From CAJCIT01 sp963771305 (lineage in GTDB: Bacteria > Acidobacteriota > Terriglobia > Bryobacterales > Bryobacteraceae), in the NCBI GenBank assembly GCA_963771305.1, contig CAVYTS010000021.1:171135-235134 (forward strand): a stretch of 64,000 nt of DNA, written 5' to 3'. Under the pieces are notes generated by a model. The model was not told the DNA's origin. It did no database searches and saw nothing but the letters and a program-made list of their open reading frames with translations. Both the position numbers and the translations under genes were made by a program. This document shows, piece after piece, positions 26,822-36,365 of this stretch; position 1 is the first letter of the stretch; every line of letters starts with the position of its first letter.

Positions 26822-27003
26822 TGAAGTAAGTCATCTCCTCGACCTCGATGCTAAGGCTTTGATTTGACTTTGTTGAGTGCCCTTGGAGTAGTAAGCGGTC
26901 GCAGGACCGCGCTAGTCTCCCCATACAAACGGAGTAGGCAGACATATCGTACGCAGGCCGTACCTCCTAGCGAAACCCAGGAAGTAGGGTAGCCGGATGT
27001 GCA
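26822..27003. other. Gap between PEP-CTERM remnant and PIG-L gene
   Basis: No gene. A hairpin of GCGGTC and GACCGC with a 4-base loop lies at 26895-26910; it has no T-run on either side. Confidence 0.4.
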
Positions 27004-27882
27004 CTAATGCAGCATGGGAAATAAAACTCGTAGACGGGCATCGTCGGGATGCGCGCCGTACTCGCAGATTTCGAAAGCTTCGTAGTACTTGGTGCTGTTT
27101 CCCTTTTCCGGACCGTACCATTTCACCAGCGCCGCCCGAATGGCCGGAGTTGGCTCGGCATTCCAGTGTTGCTTAAGCCAAGCCTTCCGCTCCGAAGCAT
27201 CCTGAGGAACTTCACTCAACTTCCCATCCACCCAGGGCAGCCACTCATAGAACTGCGAAACATGCGAGTCCAGGGCGTTGGTCTTCTGATCGATCACGTC
27301 GTCCAGCGACACGGCCACATCGGGCCGGAACGGATTGGGGCGTTGGAAATTGTCCTGATAGTAGAAGAACGTTGGATTCTTGCGCAGGGCCGGCGTATCG
27401 GGCACGATGTTCGGCACCACCACCATGTAAGCGGCATCCTGCACCAACACCCCTGTATATCGATGATCGGGGTGATAGTCGTTGGGCCGCGGCGCGAGCA
27501 CAACGTCCGCATTCCAGCTCCTGATCTCGCGAATGATTTGCTCGCGCACCTCGAGCGTAGGCAGCAACTGCCCATCATGATTGTCGAGAACGTCGTACTC
27601 AATCCCTTGTCGCCGCGCCGATTCCTTTGCCTCGGCGAAGCGGCGCTTCGCCAGTTCCTTGCCATGCATGGTTTGATGGCCCGCATCACCATTGGTGACC
27701 GATACGAATTTAACGGGATAGCCCGCCTTTACCCAAAGCGCGGCTGTTCCGGACGCGCGAATATCACAATCGTCCGGATGGGCGCCGAAAGCGATGATGC
27801 GAATCTTATCCCCTTGCGCCATGAGGCTTGCGGCGGCGCCTAAGGCAATAAACAACGAACAGAAAACATGAGCTCTGCGCAT
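27004..27882 (-). CDS. PIG-L (LmbE) family deacetylase, secreted
   Basis: A 292-residue zinc-dependent N-acetylglucosaminyl-type deacetylase. The start at 27882 gives a signal peptide (MRRAHVFCSLFIALGAAASLMAQ). The metal motif is GAHPDDCD and the second site is RPNDYHPDHR, which supplies the distal histidine. NGDAGHQTMHG is also typical. Family members remove acetyl groups from GlcNAc-type sugars; the substrate here is unknown. Upstream in-frame codons to 28083 overlap the divergent neighbour and are not used. Only about 43 bases separate it from the divergent broken gene, so the promoters overlap. Confidence 0.9.
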   Translation of the reverse strand: MRRAHVFCSLFIALGAAASLMAQGDKIRIIAFGAHPDDCDIRASGTAALWVKAGYPVKFVSVTNGDAGHQTMHGKELAKRRFAEAKESARRQGIEYDVLDNHDGQLLPTLEVREQIIREIRSWNADVVLAPRPNDYHPDHRYTGVLVQDAAYMVVVPNIVPDTPALRKNPTFFYYQDNFQRPNPFRPDVAVSLDDVIDQKTNALDSHVSQFYEWLPWVDGKLSEVPQDASERKAWLKQHWNAEPTPAIRAALVKWYGPEKGNSTKYYEAFEICEYGAHPDDARLRVLFPMLH

Positions 27883-27925
27883 GGCACTATTATTGTGCAC
27901 CGGTTGCGCTACCCTGAAGAAACCC

Positions 27926-29445
27926 ATGCGCCTGCCGCGCGTCGACTTCTGCGCCATCGCGCTCCTCCTCGCAACGTGTCTTTCTTGCTTCACCGCCGCG
28001 CCTATCGATGCGCAGGATCTATCTGGCGAGCCATCTAGCCCGGAATGCTCGGCGGCTGATCTCGACGTTACGCTCGATGTCACCGACGCTGAAGATCACA
28101 GCCACGCTGTGTCGCTGACATTCCGTAACATCTCCGACGCTGTTTGCAGCGTGAGGGAAGCTGCTCCGCTGCCCTCTTTCAACGGGCCGGGTACGTCCCT
28201 CAACCTTCCCTTAGGCACGTGCTTTCCTTGTTCGGCGGATGGAGTCTCCCACCCGGCCTTGTTTGTCGAGGTGCAACCCGGCGTATCGGCCCACCAGGTG
28301 TTTCGCTGGCAGACTGAACCTTTGGATTACAGGGCCAATTGCACGGCGCCCGAGTGGATGACACGACGGTGAATCAAGACCCTCACCCGATGCTCTTGGT
28401 TTCGCGACGGCTCCTTCCGGCCATTTGCTCAGTGGTTCAAGTGAGCCCGTACGAACTTAACGCTCCATCCAGTGAACAGTCAATCCCGAGGGGAGTCGAC
28501 GCCCGCGACTTGAATATTCGACTGACCTCGGACAAGCCGGTTTACGTGGAAGGACCGGCAGTCCTTGAGGAGGGTAGTTCTGTAGTCGGCGAGCGCATCA
28601 CGCTTCACCTGGCGATGGAAGCTGAAACGGCACCGCTCCCTGGTGAGCGGCCAGTCTGCCCTACTCTGATTCAGCGAACACGATCCCCCGATGGAACAAC
28701 GCGATTTGACGAGATAGCCAGGAAAACGCCTGCCTGGTATCACCTCGTGTTGGATCCGCGCCGCAACAGCTTCGAATGAATTTGGACGCCGGCCACCTCG
28801 GCAGGTGGAGCGGGCTTGGCAAACATCAGATCTCCTTCATCCGAATCCAGGACTCCGGTGGCCTGTGGCACCTGGCGGACAGTTCGAACACTCTCACCTT
28901 GGAAATAGCGGACACGTCGACGCTCAATCGCGAGTGGGGACCCTTAAAACGCGGGGTTTGGCGTGTCGGCAACCCTTGACAAGACTACGTATAAACTCGG
29001 TGAGGACATTCCAGTGCATGTGGCGTTGCAGAACTTCTCGGCCGAGACGCCGGTCTATGGCAACAGCCCGATCTGGAACCCGTGCAGCGTTGTTCAGATC
29101 GCTACAGTCGATCAAGACGGACAGCCGGCCAAGGACTTCGTAGACTTCGGTTTCGGGGAATGCATGGGGGGCGGCCCGCAAGGTCTTTGGCGTTATCCAA
29201 AGGGCACGGCCGTTCCCTTAGAGGTTTCGCTCAAAGCGAAAGGCCTGCTGCCACGCCGCCCCGGCCGATTTGCTGTGACCGTGACATGGAGCCCTTACGC
29301 TGGCGCCGACGACGTGTGTAAACGGTGCGAACTGCCCACGAATTTTGATCTCGATAGGTATTACGTAACTGTCCACTCGCAACCGCCTGTCTTCGTTGTG
29401 AAGGAAGAAACTAACCACTCGTTGCTCACTGAGCCGCCGCGCTAG
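27926..29445 (+). pseudogene. Secreted protein of unknown function, three frameshifts
   Basis: Four frames follow one another without gaps: 27926-28372 (signal peptide, then ECSAADLDVTLDVTD and two CxxC-like cysteines), 28339-28779 (LTSDKPVYVEGPAV, domain-like), 28776-28979 (GLGKHQISFIRIQDSGG), and 28963-29445 (ATLDKTTYKLGEDIPVHVALQNFS). The last part resembles beta-sandwich modules that begin with a KPVYxxGE/YKLGEDI pattern. Reading through with one-base shifts near 28360, 28780 and 28970 gives one protein of about 500 residues. The family is not recognised. Separate small genes are possible but none after the first has a convincing start. Confidence 0.6.
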
Positions 29446-30854
29446 TGCGTTTCAGTGCCTTCCGTGGCGCCGTACTCCTTCAGCTTGTTGAACAGGGTCT
29501 TCAGGCTGATATCAAGAATCTCGGCCGCACGGGTCTTGTTGTTCTTGGTGTGCTGCAGAGTGAGTTGAATCAGCGCCCGCTCCGCCTGCGCGACGGTCGT
29601 GCCGACGGGTAGGCGAACATTTTCCGGCTCAAAAACCGCCGAAGCCGTGCGCTGGCCTGTCGAGACGCCGAAGTCGTAAGGCAAATGCGCCGTAAGGATC
29701 GCGCCCTCGCCCGCAACAATGACAGCGCGCTCCAAAACGTTTCTGAGCTCACGCACATTGCCCGGCCAGGTGTACTTCCGGAAGGCCTCCATGACGTCGG
29801 GACTGACATGGCTCACGTTGCAGGAGTGCTTGCGGTTGAGATTCGTGATGAGCGTCTCGCACAACAATTCCAGATCACTCATACGTTGGCGGAGCGGCGG
29901 TAGTGTGATCTGAAAGACATTCAGGCGATAGTAGAGGTCCTCGCGGAGGTCGCCCTTTTTCAGGGCTTGTTCGATGACGCGGTTGGTGGCAGCGATCACC
30001 CGCACGTCCACGGAGATTTCCGATTTGCCGCCCAATCGCCGCACTCGTGAGTCTTCCAGAACACGCAGGAGCTTTGCCTGGGTCCCGCTCGGCATTTCGG
30101 CCAGTTCGTCCAGCAAGAGCGTGCCGTGCTGAGCCAATTCGAAGCAACCGGCGCGGCGTTCCAGTGCACCGGTGAAGGCTCCCTTTTCATGGCCGAACAG
30201 TTCGCTTTCGATGAGCGTTTCCGGCAATGCGGCGCAATTGATGGCGATGAAGGGACCGGCCCGGCGGTCACTGAGTTGATGGATAGCGCGGGCGACAAGT
30301 TCCTTCCCTGTCCCACTTTCGCCGGCCACCAGGACCGAAGCCTTGCTGGATGCCACTTGACGGACGATGGAAAAGACCTTCTGCATTTCCTCCGAGGTAC
30401 CCACCATGTCGACCAAGACACCCTGGTAGGAAAGCTGACGCTGCAGGCGCTCGGTTTCTTCCGTGAGCTGGCTCTGGGTGGAGGCCCGCTGGAGCAGAAT
30501 GCGGAGTGCGCTCGGCTGGATCGGCTTCTCCAGGAACCAGAATGCTCCCAGGTCATGAATCGTCTGGATGGCGGTTTCGATATTCCCAAAAGCGGTCAGC
30601 ACAATGGCCGGCGGCATTTGGCCCTCGGCGCCCAAACGCTGCATCAGTTCGAATCCATCCATGCGCGGCATCATCAAATCGGTAATGATGACGTTGGCCG
30701 GAAAACCGGCTAGCTTTTCAAGGGCTTCCAGGCCATCGGATGCCGTTTCAACGGTGAATCCCCAAGAGGCGACCAAGGCCGCCAAAGGCTGGCGCTGGGA
30801 CTCTTCGTCATCGACGATGAGGACGTTCGACCCTGAGCGCGGTTGGGTTCCCAC
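29442..30854 (-). CDS. Sigma-54 dependent response regulator, NtrC type
   Basis: A 470-residue regulator with three parts: a receiver domain (VLIVDDEESQ, phospho-acceptor D59 in ITDLMMPRMDG, and the FLEKP lysine loop), an AAA+ domain with Walker A GESGTGKE, the GAFTGA loop that contacts sigma-54, and Walker B LLLDELAEM, then a Fis-type helix-turn-helix (RAAEILDISLKTLFNKLKEYG). It activates RNA polymerase at -24/-12 promoters on phosphorylation. No histidine kinase lies beside it, so it is an orphan in this window. The start is a GTG at 30854. Its stop overlaps the preceding broken gene by 4 bases, convergently. Confidence 0.95.
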   Translation of the reverse strand: MGTQPRSGSNVLIVDDEESQRQPLAALVASWGFTVETASDGLEALEKLAGFPANVIITDLMMPRMDGFELMQRLGAEGQMPPAIVLTAFGNIETAIQTIHDLGAFWFLEKPIQPSALRILLQRASTQSQLTEETERLQRQLSYQGVLVDMVGTSEEMQKVFSIVRQVASSKASVLVAGESGTGKELVARAIHQLSDRRAGPFIAINCAALPETLIESELFGHEKGAFTGALERRAGCFELAQHGTLLLDELAEMPSGTQAKLLRVLEDSRVRRLGGKSEISVDVRVIAATNRVIEQALKKGDLREDLYYRLNVFQITLPPLRQRMSDLELLCETLITNLNRKHSCNVSHVSPDVMEAFRKYTWPGNVRELRNVLERAVIVAGEGAILTAHLPYDFGVSTGQRTASAVFEPENVRLPVGTTVAQAERALIQLTLQHTKNNKTRAAEILDISLKTLFNKLKEYGATEGTETH

Positions 30855-30947
30855 GAAGTCAGTGTAACCGATGTAACGGGAGTGGCTTCGCTGCGCTCCA
30901 TCGGTTATGTATCAATTCGAACTAGGAATCCTCTAAACTGATCAAGA

Positions 30948-33482
30948 ATGAGGCGTCGCGGCTTTTTCCAACTTCTTCTCTGTGTTACGACGAGCTTTGC
31001 TTTTGCGTCCGCTCCGAATGAAACCCACTCAGACGCCATCGATGTGAAGCAATCCCTGGACCGGCTCGCCGTCACCGGCAGCGTCCTGATGATTGCCGCA
31101 CATCCTGACGATGAAAACACAGGGCTTATTTCTTATCTTGCGCGAGGGAGGAAAGTTCGGACGGCCTATCTGTCGCTGACACGGGGAGAGGGCGGGCAAA
31201 ACGTCATAGGGCCGGAGCAAGGTGCCGACCTCGGCATTCTGCGGACCGAGGAGTTGCTGCAGTCCCGCCGCGTCGACGGCGGCCAGCAGTTCTTCTCTCG
31301 AGCGATTGACTTCGGTTACTCGAAGAGCGCGAAGGAATCGCTAGACAAGTGGGGGCATGACGCGGTTTTGGGGGATATCGTCTGGGTAATCCGATCCTTC
31401 CGTCCGGACGTAGTGATTCTGCAATTCACCGGCACATCGCGCGACGGTCACGGGCAGCACCAAGCCTCGGCGATTCTGGGACGCGAAGCCTATGACGCTG
31501 CCGGCGATCCGAAGAAGTTCCCGGAACAACTGAAGTACGTGCAACCCTGGCATCCGACGCGGCTGATGGTCAACCGGCGTGGGTTCACCAAGGAAATGCA
31601 AAAAGAAATCGACGCCTTGGCCGAGCGCGTGGACCTGGAGATCGGCGGGTACGACCCATTGCTGGGCTACAGCTACGGCGAGTTGGCAGGTATTAGCCGG
31701 AGCCTGAACAGCAGCCAGAGTGATGGCACTCCCCGCATGCGAGGTGACCTGAAGACGACACTGGTGACGCTAAGCGGGCCACCGGCGAAGACGGACCTGT
31801 TCGACGGAGTGGATCTGACTTGGTCGCGCTATCGGGGCGGCGAGGCAGTGGGAACGATGCTGGCTGAGGCCGCCCGTAACTGGAAGGCTGACGACCCGAC
31901 ACTATGCATTGAGTGGCTGGTGAAAGCTCGCGCCGCAGCAGCCAAGTTGGATTCGCCGGAAGTGGCGGAGCGCATCCATCAGATCGACGAGACCATTGCC
32001 AAGTGCGCCGGTCTATGGCTCGACTTCAGCACGGATCGCGAACAGGTTTTGGGCGGTAGCGAATTCAAACTCAAAGTGACCGCAATCCAGCGCACCGCTT
32101 TGCCCGTAGTGATTGAATCGCTGAAGGTAAACGGCGAGGAACTTCCCGGAACGAAGGTGCCGATCGACTTGAAGCTCAATGAGGTCAAGGTCATTGAGGC
32201 GTCGCACACGATCGCGGCCGACGGCGTAACCACGCAACCCTACTGGCTGCAAGCGCCGGCGACCGGTGACCTTTATCAAGTCGTGAATGCACGGCTGATC
32301 GGTCAGCCTGAAAATCCGCCGCTGCTGACGCTTCAGGCCGACGTGCGTATTGGGCAGGCGCATGTCAAAGTCGAACGGCCGGTCCTTTACCGCTACATGG
32401 ACCGGATGCACGGAGAGTCGATTAAGCCGATGGTGGTGATGCCACCGGCTTCACTACGGTTTCTTCAACCCACCCAGGTCTTCCCGACACTGGCAAGCAA
32501 GAAGATTGAAGTAGAGGTCAACTCGCACGCGGCGATTAAGGACGGCCGCGTATCGCTAAAGGCCCCGACGGGCTGGAAGGTCACGCCGGCTTTCGAAGAA
32601 GTGATCTTCAACGGCGCGGGCGAGCGGAAGGTTTTGACTTTCGATGTGACACCCGCACGTGAGGCCGCGGTAGGCGATCTGAAGGCTTCGCTCGAGACAG
32701 ACGGCCGCCGGATCGCGGTTGATATGCGGTATATCGATTACCCGCACATTCCGCTACAGACGTTGTTTCCGCCATCCGAAACCAGGCTGGTTCGCGCCGA
32801 CACCGTGGTGTTGGCCCGCCGCGTGGGATACGTGATGGGCGCCGGCGACGATGTTCCCGCCGCATTATTGCAACTCGGGTGCGCGGTTGTCCTGTTGAGC
32901 CCATCTGACCTGGCACAAGGCGACCTCAGCCAGTTTGACGCGATTGTCACCGGCATCCGCGCTTATACCGAACGCCCGGATCTGGTTTCCAATCAAGCGC
33001 GGCTCATGGAGTATGTTTCAAACGGCGGAACGCTGGTGGTGCAGTACAACCGTATCGAACGCGATCGATCTGAACCGTTGAAACACATGGGCCCCTATCC
33101 TTTTGAGATCGGGAATCAGCGCGTAACCGTGGAGGAAGCGCCGGTTGCTTTTAATGCGGGCAATCCGTTGCTGAGCTCGCCGAATCGCATCACCGAGCGG
33201 GATTTCGACGGCTGGGTGCAAGAGCGAGGATTGTACTTCGCCTCCAAATGGGATGCGCATTACGAGACGCCATTCGAGATGCATGACCCGGGCGACCCAT
33301 CTATGAAGGGTTCTACGTTGGTAACACGTTACGGCAAAGGCGTGTACATATTCACGGCGCTGTCCTTCTTCCGCGAGTTGCCGGCCGGTGTGCCTGGTGC
33401 GTACCGGCTGTTTGCAAACTTCTTGAGTGCGTCAAAGACGCTAGGGGCGACCCCAGCGGCCGCAAGTCGCGCGGAGCGTTGA
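30948..33482 (+). CDS. Large PIG-L family deacetylase with C-terminal amidotransferase-like domain
   Basis: An 844-residue exported protein. After a signal peptide (MRRRGFFQLLLCVTTSFAFA) the PIG-L domain has IAAHPDDE and RDGHGQHQASA with the zinc ligands. A middle region of beta-sandwich type (residues about 360-600) and a C-terminal region from VGYVMGAGDDVPAALLQLG to RLFANFL resembling the class I glutamine amidotransferase-like fold follow; the latter lacks an obvious catalytic Cys in the nucleophile position. Similar long forms are common in Acidobacteriota and Bacteroidota. Substrate unknown, probably an acetylated amino sugar. The TGA overlaps the start of the next small gene (TGATG). 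Confidence 0.88.
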   Translation: MRRRGFFQLLLCVTTSFAFASAPNETHSDAIDVKQSLDRLAVTGSVLMIAAHPDDENTGLISYLARGRKVRTAYLSLTRGEGGQNVIGPEQGADLGILRTEELLQSRRVDGGQQFFSRAIDFGYSKSAKESLDKWGHDAVLGDIVWVIRSFRPDVVILQFTGTSRDGHGQHQASAILGREAYDAAGDPKKFPEQLKYVQPWHPTRLMVNRRGFTKEMQKEIDALAERVDLEIGGYDPLLGYSYGELAGISRSLNSSQSDGTPRMRGDLKTTLVTLSGPPAKTDLFDGVDLTWSRYRGGEAVGTMLAEAARNWKADDPTLCIEWLVKARAAAAKLDSPEVAERIHQIDETIAKCAGLWLDFSTDREQVLGGSEFKLKVTAIQRTALPVVIESLKVNGEELPGTKVPIDLKLNEVKVIEASHTIAADGVTTQPYWLQAPATGDLYQVVNARLIGQPENPPLLTLQADVRIGQAHVKVERPVLYRYMDRMHGESIKPMVVMPPASLRFLQPTQVFPTLASKKIEVEVNSHAAIKDGRVSLKAPTGWKVTPAFEEVIFNGAGERKVLTFDVTPAREAAVGDLKASLETDGRRIAVDMRYIDYPHIPLQTLFPPSETRLVRADTVVLARRVGYVMGAGDDVPAALLQLGCAVVLLSPSDLAQGDLSQFDAIVTGIRAYTERPDLVSNQARLMEYVSNGGTLVVQYNRIERDRSEPLKHMGPYPFEIGNQRVTVEEAPVAFNAGNPLLSSPNRITERDFDGWVQERGLYFASKWDAHYETPFEMHDPGDPSMKGSTLVTRYGKGVYIFTALSFFRELPAGVPGAYRLFANFLSASKTLGATPAAASRAER

Positions 33483-33691
33483 TGAGCGACGAAGCGGATC
33501 GGGACCGGATCGCCAGGAGGGATGCCCTCGTGAATGAGGTGCGGCTCTCACAACTCCGGGCCGACAAGGCCGAACGCGACGAACCGCCTCCCTTTCTCGG
33601 AACCTGGGGCCGCGTTTATGCTTTGGTGGTCCTCTACCTCGCGCTGCTCATTGCGGCGCTGTATGGAATGACCTGGGCATTCGCACCGTGA
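33482..33691 (+). CDS. Small single-span membrane protein
   Basis: 69 residues starting at the ATG that overlaps the stop of the large PIG-L gene. The N-terminal 40 residues are highly charged (DEADRDRIARRDALVNEVR) and the C-terminus is one membrane segment (VYALVVLYLALLIAALYGMTWAFAP). No family is recognised. The translational overlap and same strand suggest it is made with the deacetylase. Confidence 0.6.
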   Translation: MSDEADRDRIARRDALVNEVRLSQLRADKAERDEPPPFLGTWGRVYALVVLYLALLIAALYGMTWAFAP

Positions 33692-33721
33692 GCATTCGCA
33701 CACTTGGGCCAGCGCGATAAA

Positions 33722-34442
33722 ATGCAGCAGGTGCAAAAGCTGCTCGAAGTGATCGCGTGCTCGACCGAAGACGCGATCGAATCCGAATCAGGCGGGGCGA
33801 ACCGTGTCGAACTCGTACGCGCCCTGGGCAAGGGTGGATTTACACCCGATTTGATGATCGTACGTGCGATCGTGGCCTTGCGTGAGAATCCCGGTGCGGG
33901 TGATGGTCAGAGAGAGCGACGCGCCAACCGTATTCAGCGCTGAAGAGTTCCGATTGATCGAAGACCGTTTACGACGCTTGAGCGAGCTTCCACTGGACGG
34001 TGTTGTCGTGGGCTTCGTACGCAAGGGAGTTATAGAAACCGAGAAGTTGGAACGCATCATTAAGATTGTGCCGAACTGGCGCATCACCTTCCACCGCGCA
34101 TTCGAGCAAGTCAACGACCCGAAAGAAGCGCTTCGAACTCTCAAACAGTTTCCTCAGGTGGACCGTGTTTTGAGCTGTGGATGCGATGGAGACGCGGCGA
34201 CCAGGCTGCGCTGCCTGGAGGAACTACAGGAGGAAGCCGGCCCCGAGATTACGATCCTTGCGGCTGGCGGCTCGGACGAAAAAACTCTGCGGCTGCTGGC
34301 CGCCAGCGAAGTGATCCGTGAAGTTCACGTAGGCCGGGCAGCTCGCATGCCGGCCGTTCACAATGGACCGGTGCGTCGAGCGCGGGTAGCTGCGGTGCGC
34401 GAAATTCTGGACAGCGGCAGGCGCCCGATGGTGGGAACGTAG
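33722..34442 (+). pseudogene. cutC: Copper homeostasis protein CutC, frameshifted
   Basis: The first frame begins MQQVQKLLEVIACSTEDAIESESGG with the CutC motif GGANRVELVRALGKGGFTPDL. The second frame continues VRIPVRVMVRESDAP and carries FHRAFEQVNDP, LSCGCDGDAAT, ITILAAGGSDEKTL and VHVGRAAR. The join is a single-base shift near 33880 (the frame change falls just after IVRAIVA). The full protein would be about 240 residues, normal for CutC, a TIM-barrel protein linked to copper tolerance. Either a recent loss or one sequence error; all the conserved blocks are otherwise present. Confidence 0.85.
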
Positions 34443-34498
34443 GCCGCCTTTCATGGCACAGTGCGGCTTTGCCGCAAACGGGTTCCAATGCAGAAGTG

Positions 34499-34600
34499 GC
34501 GCTGGACGCCCACGTCCGCGCCGGTTGCCTACGACCGGCGGCACCTCGCTTCGCGAACAATCGTTGCTCCGCGCAGAGAAACAAAGCTTTAGTAATACAG
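34499..34600. repeat. Dispersed repeat family B, long copy
   Basis: Starts with GCGCTGGACGCCCACGTCCG, whose core GGACG-CCCA-CGTCC can form a hairpin. It continues through a CCTCGCTTCGC...AATCGTTGCTCCGCGCA segment to an AAA-rich tail with AGTAATA. The copy at 55619-55717 matches along nearly the whole length; shorter copies are at 43138 and 58923. Confidence 0.65.
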
Positions 34601-34642
34601 GCGTTCAGCCTGTGATCTCCTGATGCAGTGCGTCATCCTGTG

Positions 34643-35239
34643 TCAACCGATGCGCATTGCCGGTTGCGGCTGGCGCCGGAACATGGCCCGAAACGCTTTG
34701 AAGATGAAGCGGAAAATGAGGGCTGATGCGAGTAACCCTACTGCGACGACCCCAAGAATGACCAGCGGATGAACACTCATCAGATAGGCGCCGCCAATCG
34801 TGAGGGCATCTTCGAACAGGCTGAGGCCGATATTCGAAAAGGGCTCGGGAGAGGTGTTCACGGCCAGCCGGGTAGCCGCCTTTGTGCCGTGCGAACTGAG
34901 CGCCAACGTGCCGCCGGCAAGCAGTGCCAGGAGACGAACGGAGGGATCGAAATCGGCGAAGGCACTGGCGGCAAGGATTGCTCCGGCTGGAATTCGAATA
35001 AAGGTATGGATGGCGTCCCAAACGGAATCGACGGCGGGAACCTTGTCGGCGATGAACTGCATGACGAAGAAAACCGCCGCAATACCGATCACCCACCAAT
35101 TGCTGACGTAGCTGAGATGGCCGGGTAAGTGGACCAGATTGTAGCGTTGCAGAAGACCCAGCGTCAGGACAGTCGCATAGAGATTGATCCCGGACAGCCA
35201 GGCCGATCCCATCGAAAACGCAAGCGTGGTGAAGTCCAT
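34643..35239 (-). CDS. DUF4126 family membrane protein
   Basis: A 198-residue integral membrane protein with about five hydrophobic segments. It matches the DUF4126 pattern by eye: GINLYATVLTLGLLQR near the N-terminus, ADKVPAVDSVWDAIHTFIRIPAGA, HGTKAATRLAVNTSPEP and a C-terminal LVILGVVAVGLLASALIFRFIFKAF helix. Function in the family is not established. It is a single gene on the minus strand, 65 bases downstream of the rhaS remnant on the same strand. Confidence 0.75.
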   Translation of the reverse strand: MDFTTLAFSMGSAWLSGINLYATVLTLGLLQRYNLVHLPGHLSYVSNWWVIGIAAVFFVMQFIADKVPAVDSVWDAIHTFIRIPAGAILAASAFADFDPSVRLLALLAGGTLALSSHGTKAATRLAVNTSPEPFSNIGLSLFEDALTIGGAYLMSVHPLVILGVVAVGLLASALIFRFIFKAFRAMFRRQPQPAMRIG

Positions 35240-35303
35240 GTGTCTTGCTTCGCGGGCAGCAGTGTTACCAATCTACAACGCTCCGGACCTCGCCGATGAA
35301 CGC

Positions 35304-36365
35304 TCAGAAATCGAACTGATCGATATTCTGTTTGGTGAAACACGAACGGTGCGCCGAGAATAATGTCGGTGCCACGGATTTCAACGGAACCCAAGCGACC
35401 GGCACTGAAGGCAGGCTGGCCAGCCGGGAACTGGTCTCGGGCAAGAGCGGCTGCCGTTGCCACTACGAGATAACCCAGATCACGGGTCTTCCAAAGCACC
35501 ACCGCCGCGACGTCGCCGGAACGGACATACGGCTTACAAAGATTGGGCAGCGAGAGGCCAACCACCTTTACGTCAGCGCGGCCTGACTGCTTGATTGCCT
35601 CGCCGGCGCCGGGCACAGAGGGCGCCGAAATCGCGATGATGACGCGAACCTTCGGGTAGACCTTCAGGATGGTCTGCGCTTCGGAGAAGGCCTTGTCGCG
35701 ATCGTCGTCGCTGGGGCGGATCACGGCCAACTTCATCTTCGGATACTTGGCCGCGACACGGGCGCGAATGGCGTCGATCCACTTGTTCTGGTTGGCGGCG
35801 CTCAGCGCGCCTGTGATAACGGCGAACTCGCCCTCGTCGTGCATGATCTTGGCCGCTTCGTCGGTCAGCGTGTTGCCGATGCCTTCCGGCGTGGCCTGGT
35901 TAATGAAGTAGTCGCGGGAATCCGGTTCGGCGTCGGCATCCCAGGTAACCACCTTGATGCCCTGCGCGCGTGCCTTCCGCAAGACGGTGGAGATGCCCGG
36001 CGCATTCTCAACGCTGACAGCGATGGCATCGACGTGGCGTGTGATCCAGCCCTCGATCACTTCGTTCTGCTTGGCGGCGTCCAGGCCCGTGGGACCATCC
36101 CAGATCAGATCGACATTCAGTTCCTGGGCGGCTTCCTCAGCGCCCAAGCGGCAGCTGATGAAGTAGGGGTCTCCCTTCGCCTTTGGCATCACGCCGACTG
36201 TGACGCGGCGCGCCGCCGCAGCGTTGTTGGGAATGAGTGCCGAAGCCGACGCGGCCAGGCGGTGCGGGTCGCAGGTTGCTTGACGAGGTACCAATTGCTC
36301 AGCGAGACAATCGCTGCGCCGGCCAGTACCGTGGCGCAGAGGATGGCGAGTTGCGAGTTCTTCAT
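35304..36365 (-). pseudogene. rhaS: Rhamnose-type ABC substrate-binding protein, two frameshifts
   Basis: A periplasmic binding protein of the RhaS/ribose-binding class. The start codon at 36365 overlaps the permease stop (ATGA), with signal peptide MKNSQLAILCATVLAGAAIVSL. The frame then shifts between about 36290 and 36230 into RVTVGVMPKAKGDPYF and WDGPTGLDAAKQ, the body of the protein. Near 35331 it shifts again: the current frame runs past into DUF4126, whereas the other frame gives KQNIDQFDF and a stop at 35304, exactly the family C-terminus. Without both repairs the protein lacks its signal and its end. The gene sits last in the transporter operon. Confidence 0.8.

Noticed and set aside
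26895..26910. Hairpin as an intrinsic terminator
   Set aside because: Six-base stem but no T-run on either strand.
29442..30854. Sigma-54 regulator as the activator of the QHNDH operons
   Set aside because: No -24/-12 promoter (GG-N10-GC) was convincing upstream of alpha1 or alpha2, and other genes lie between.
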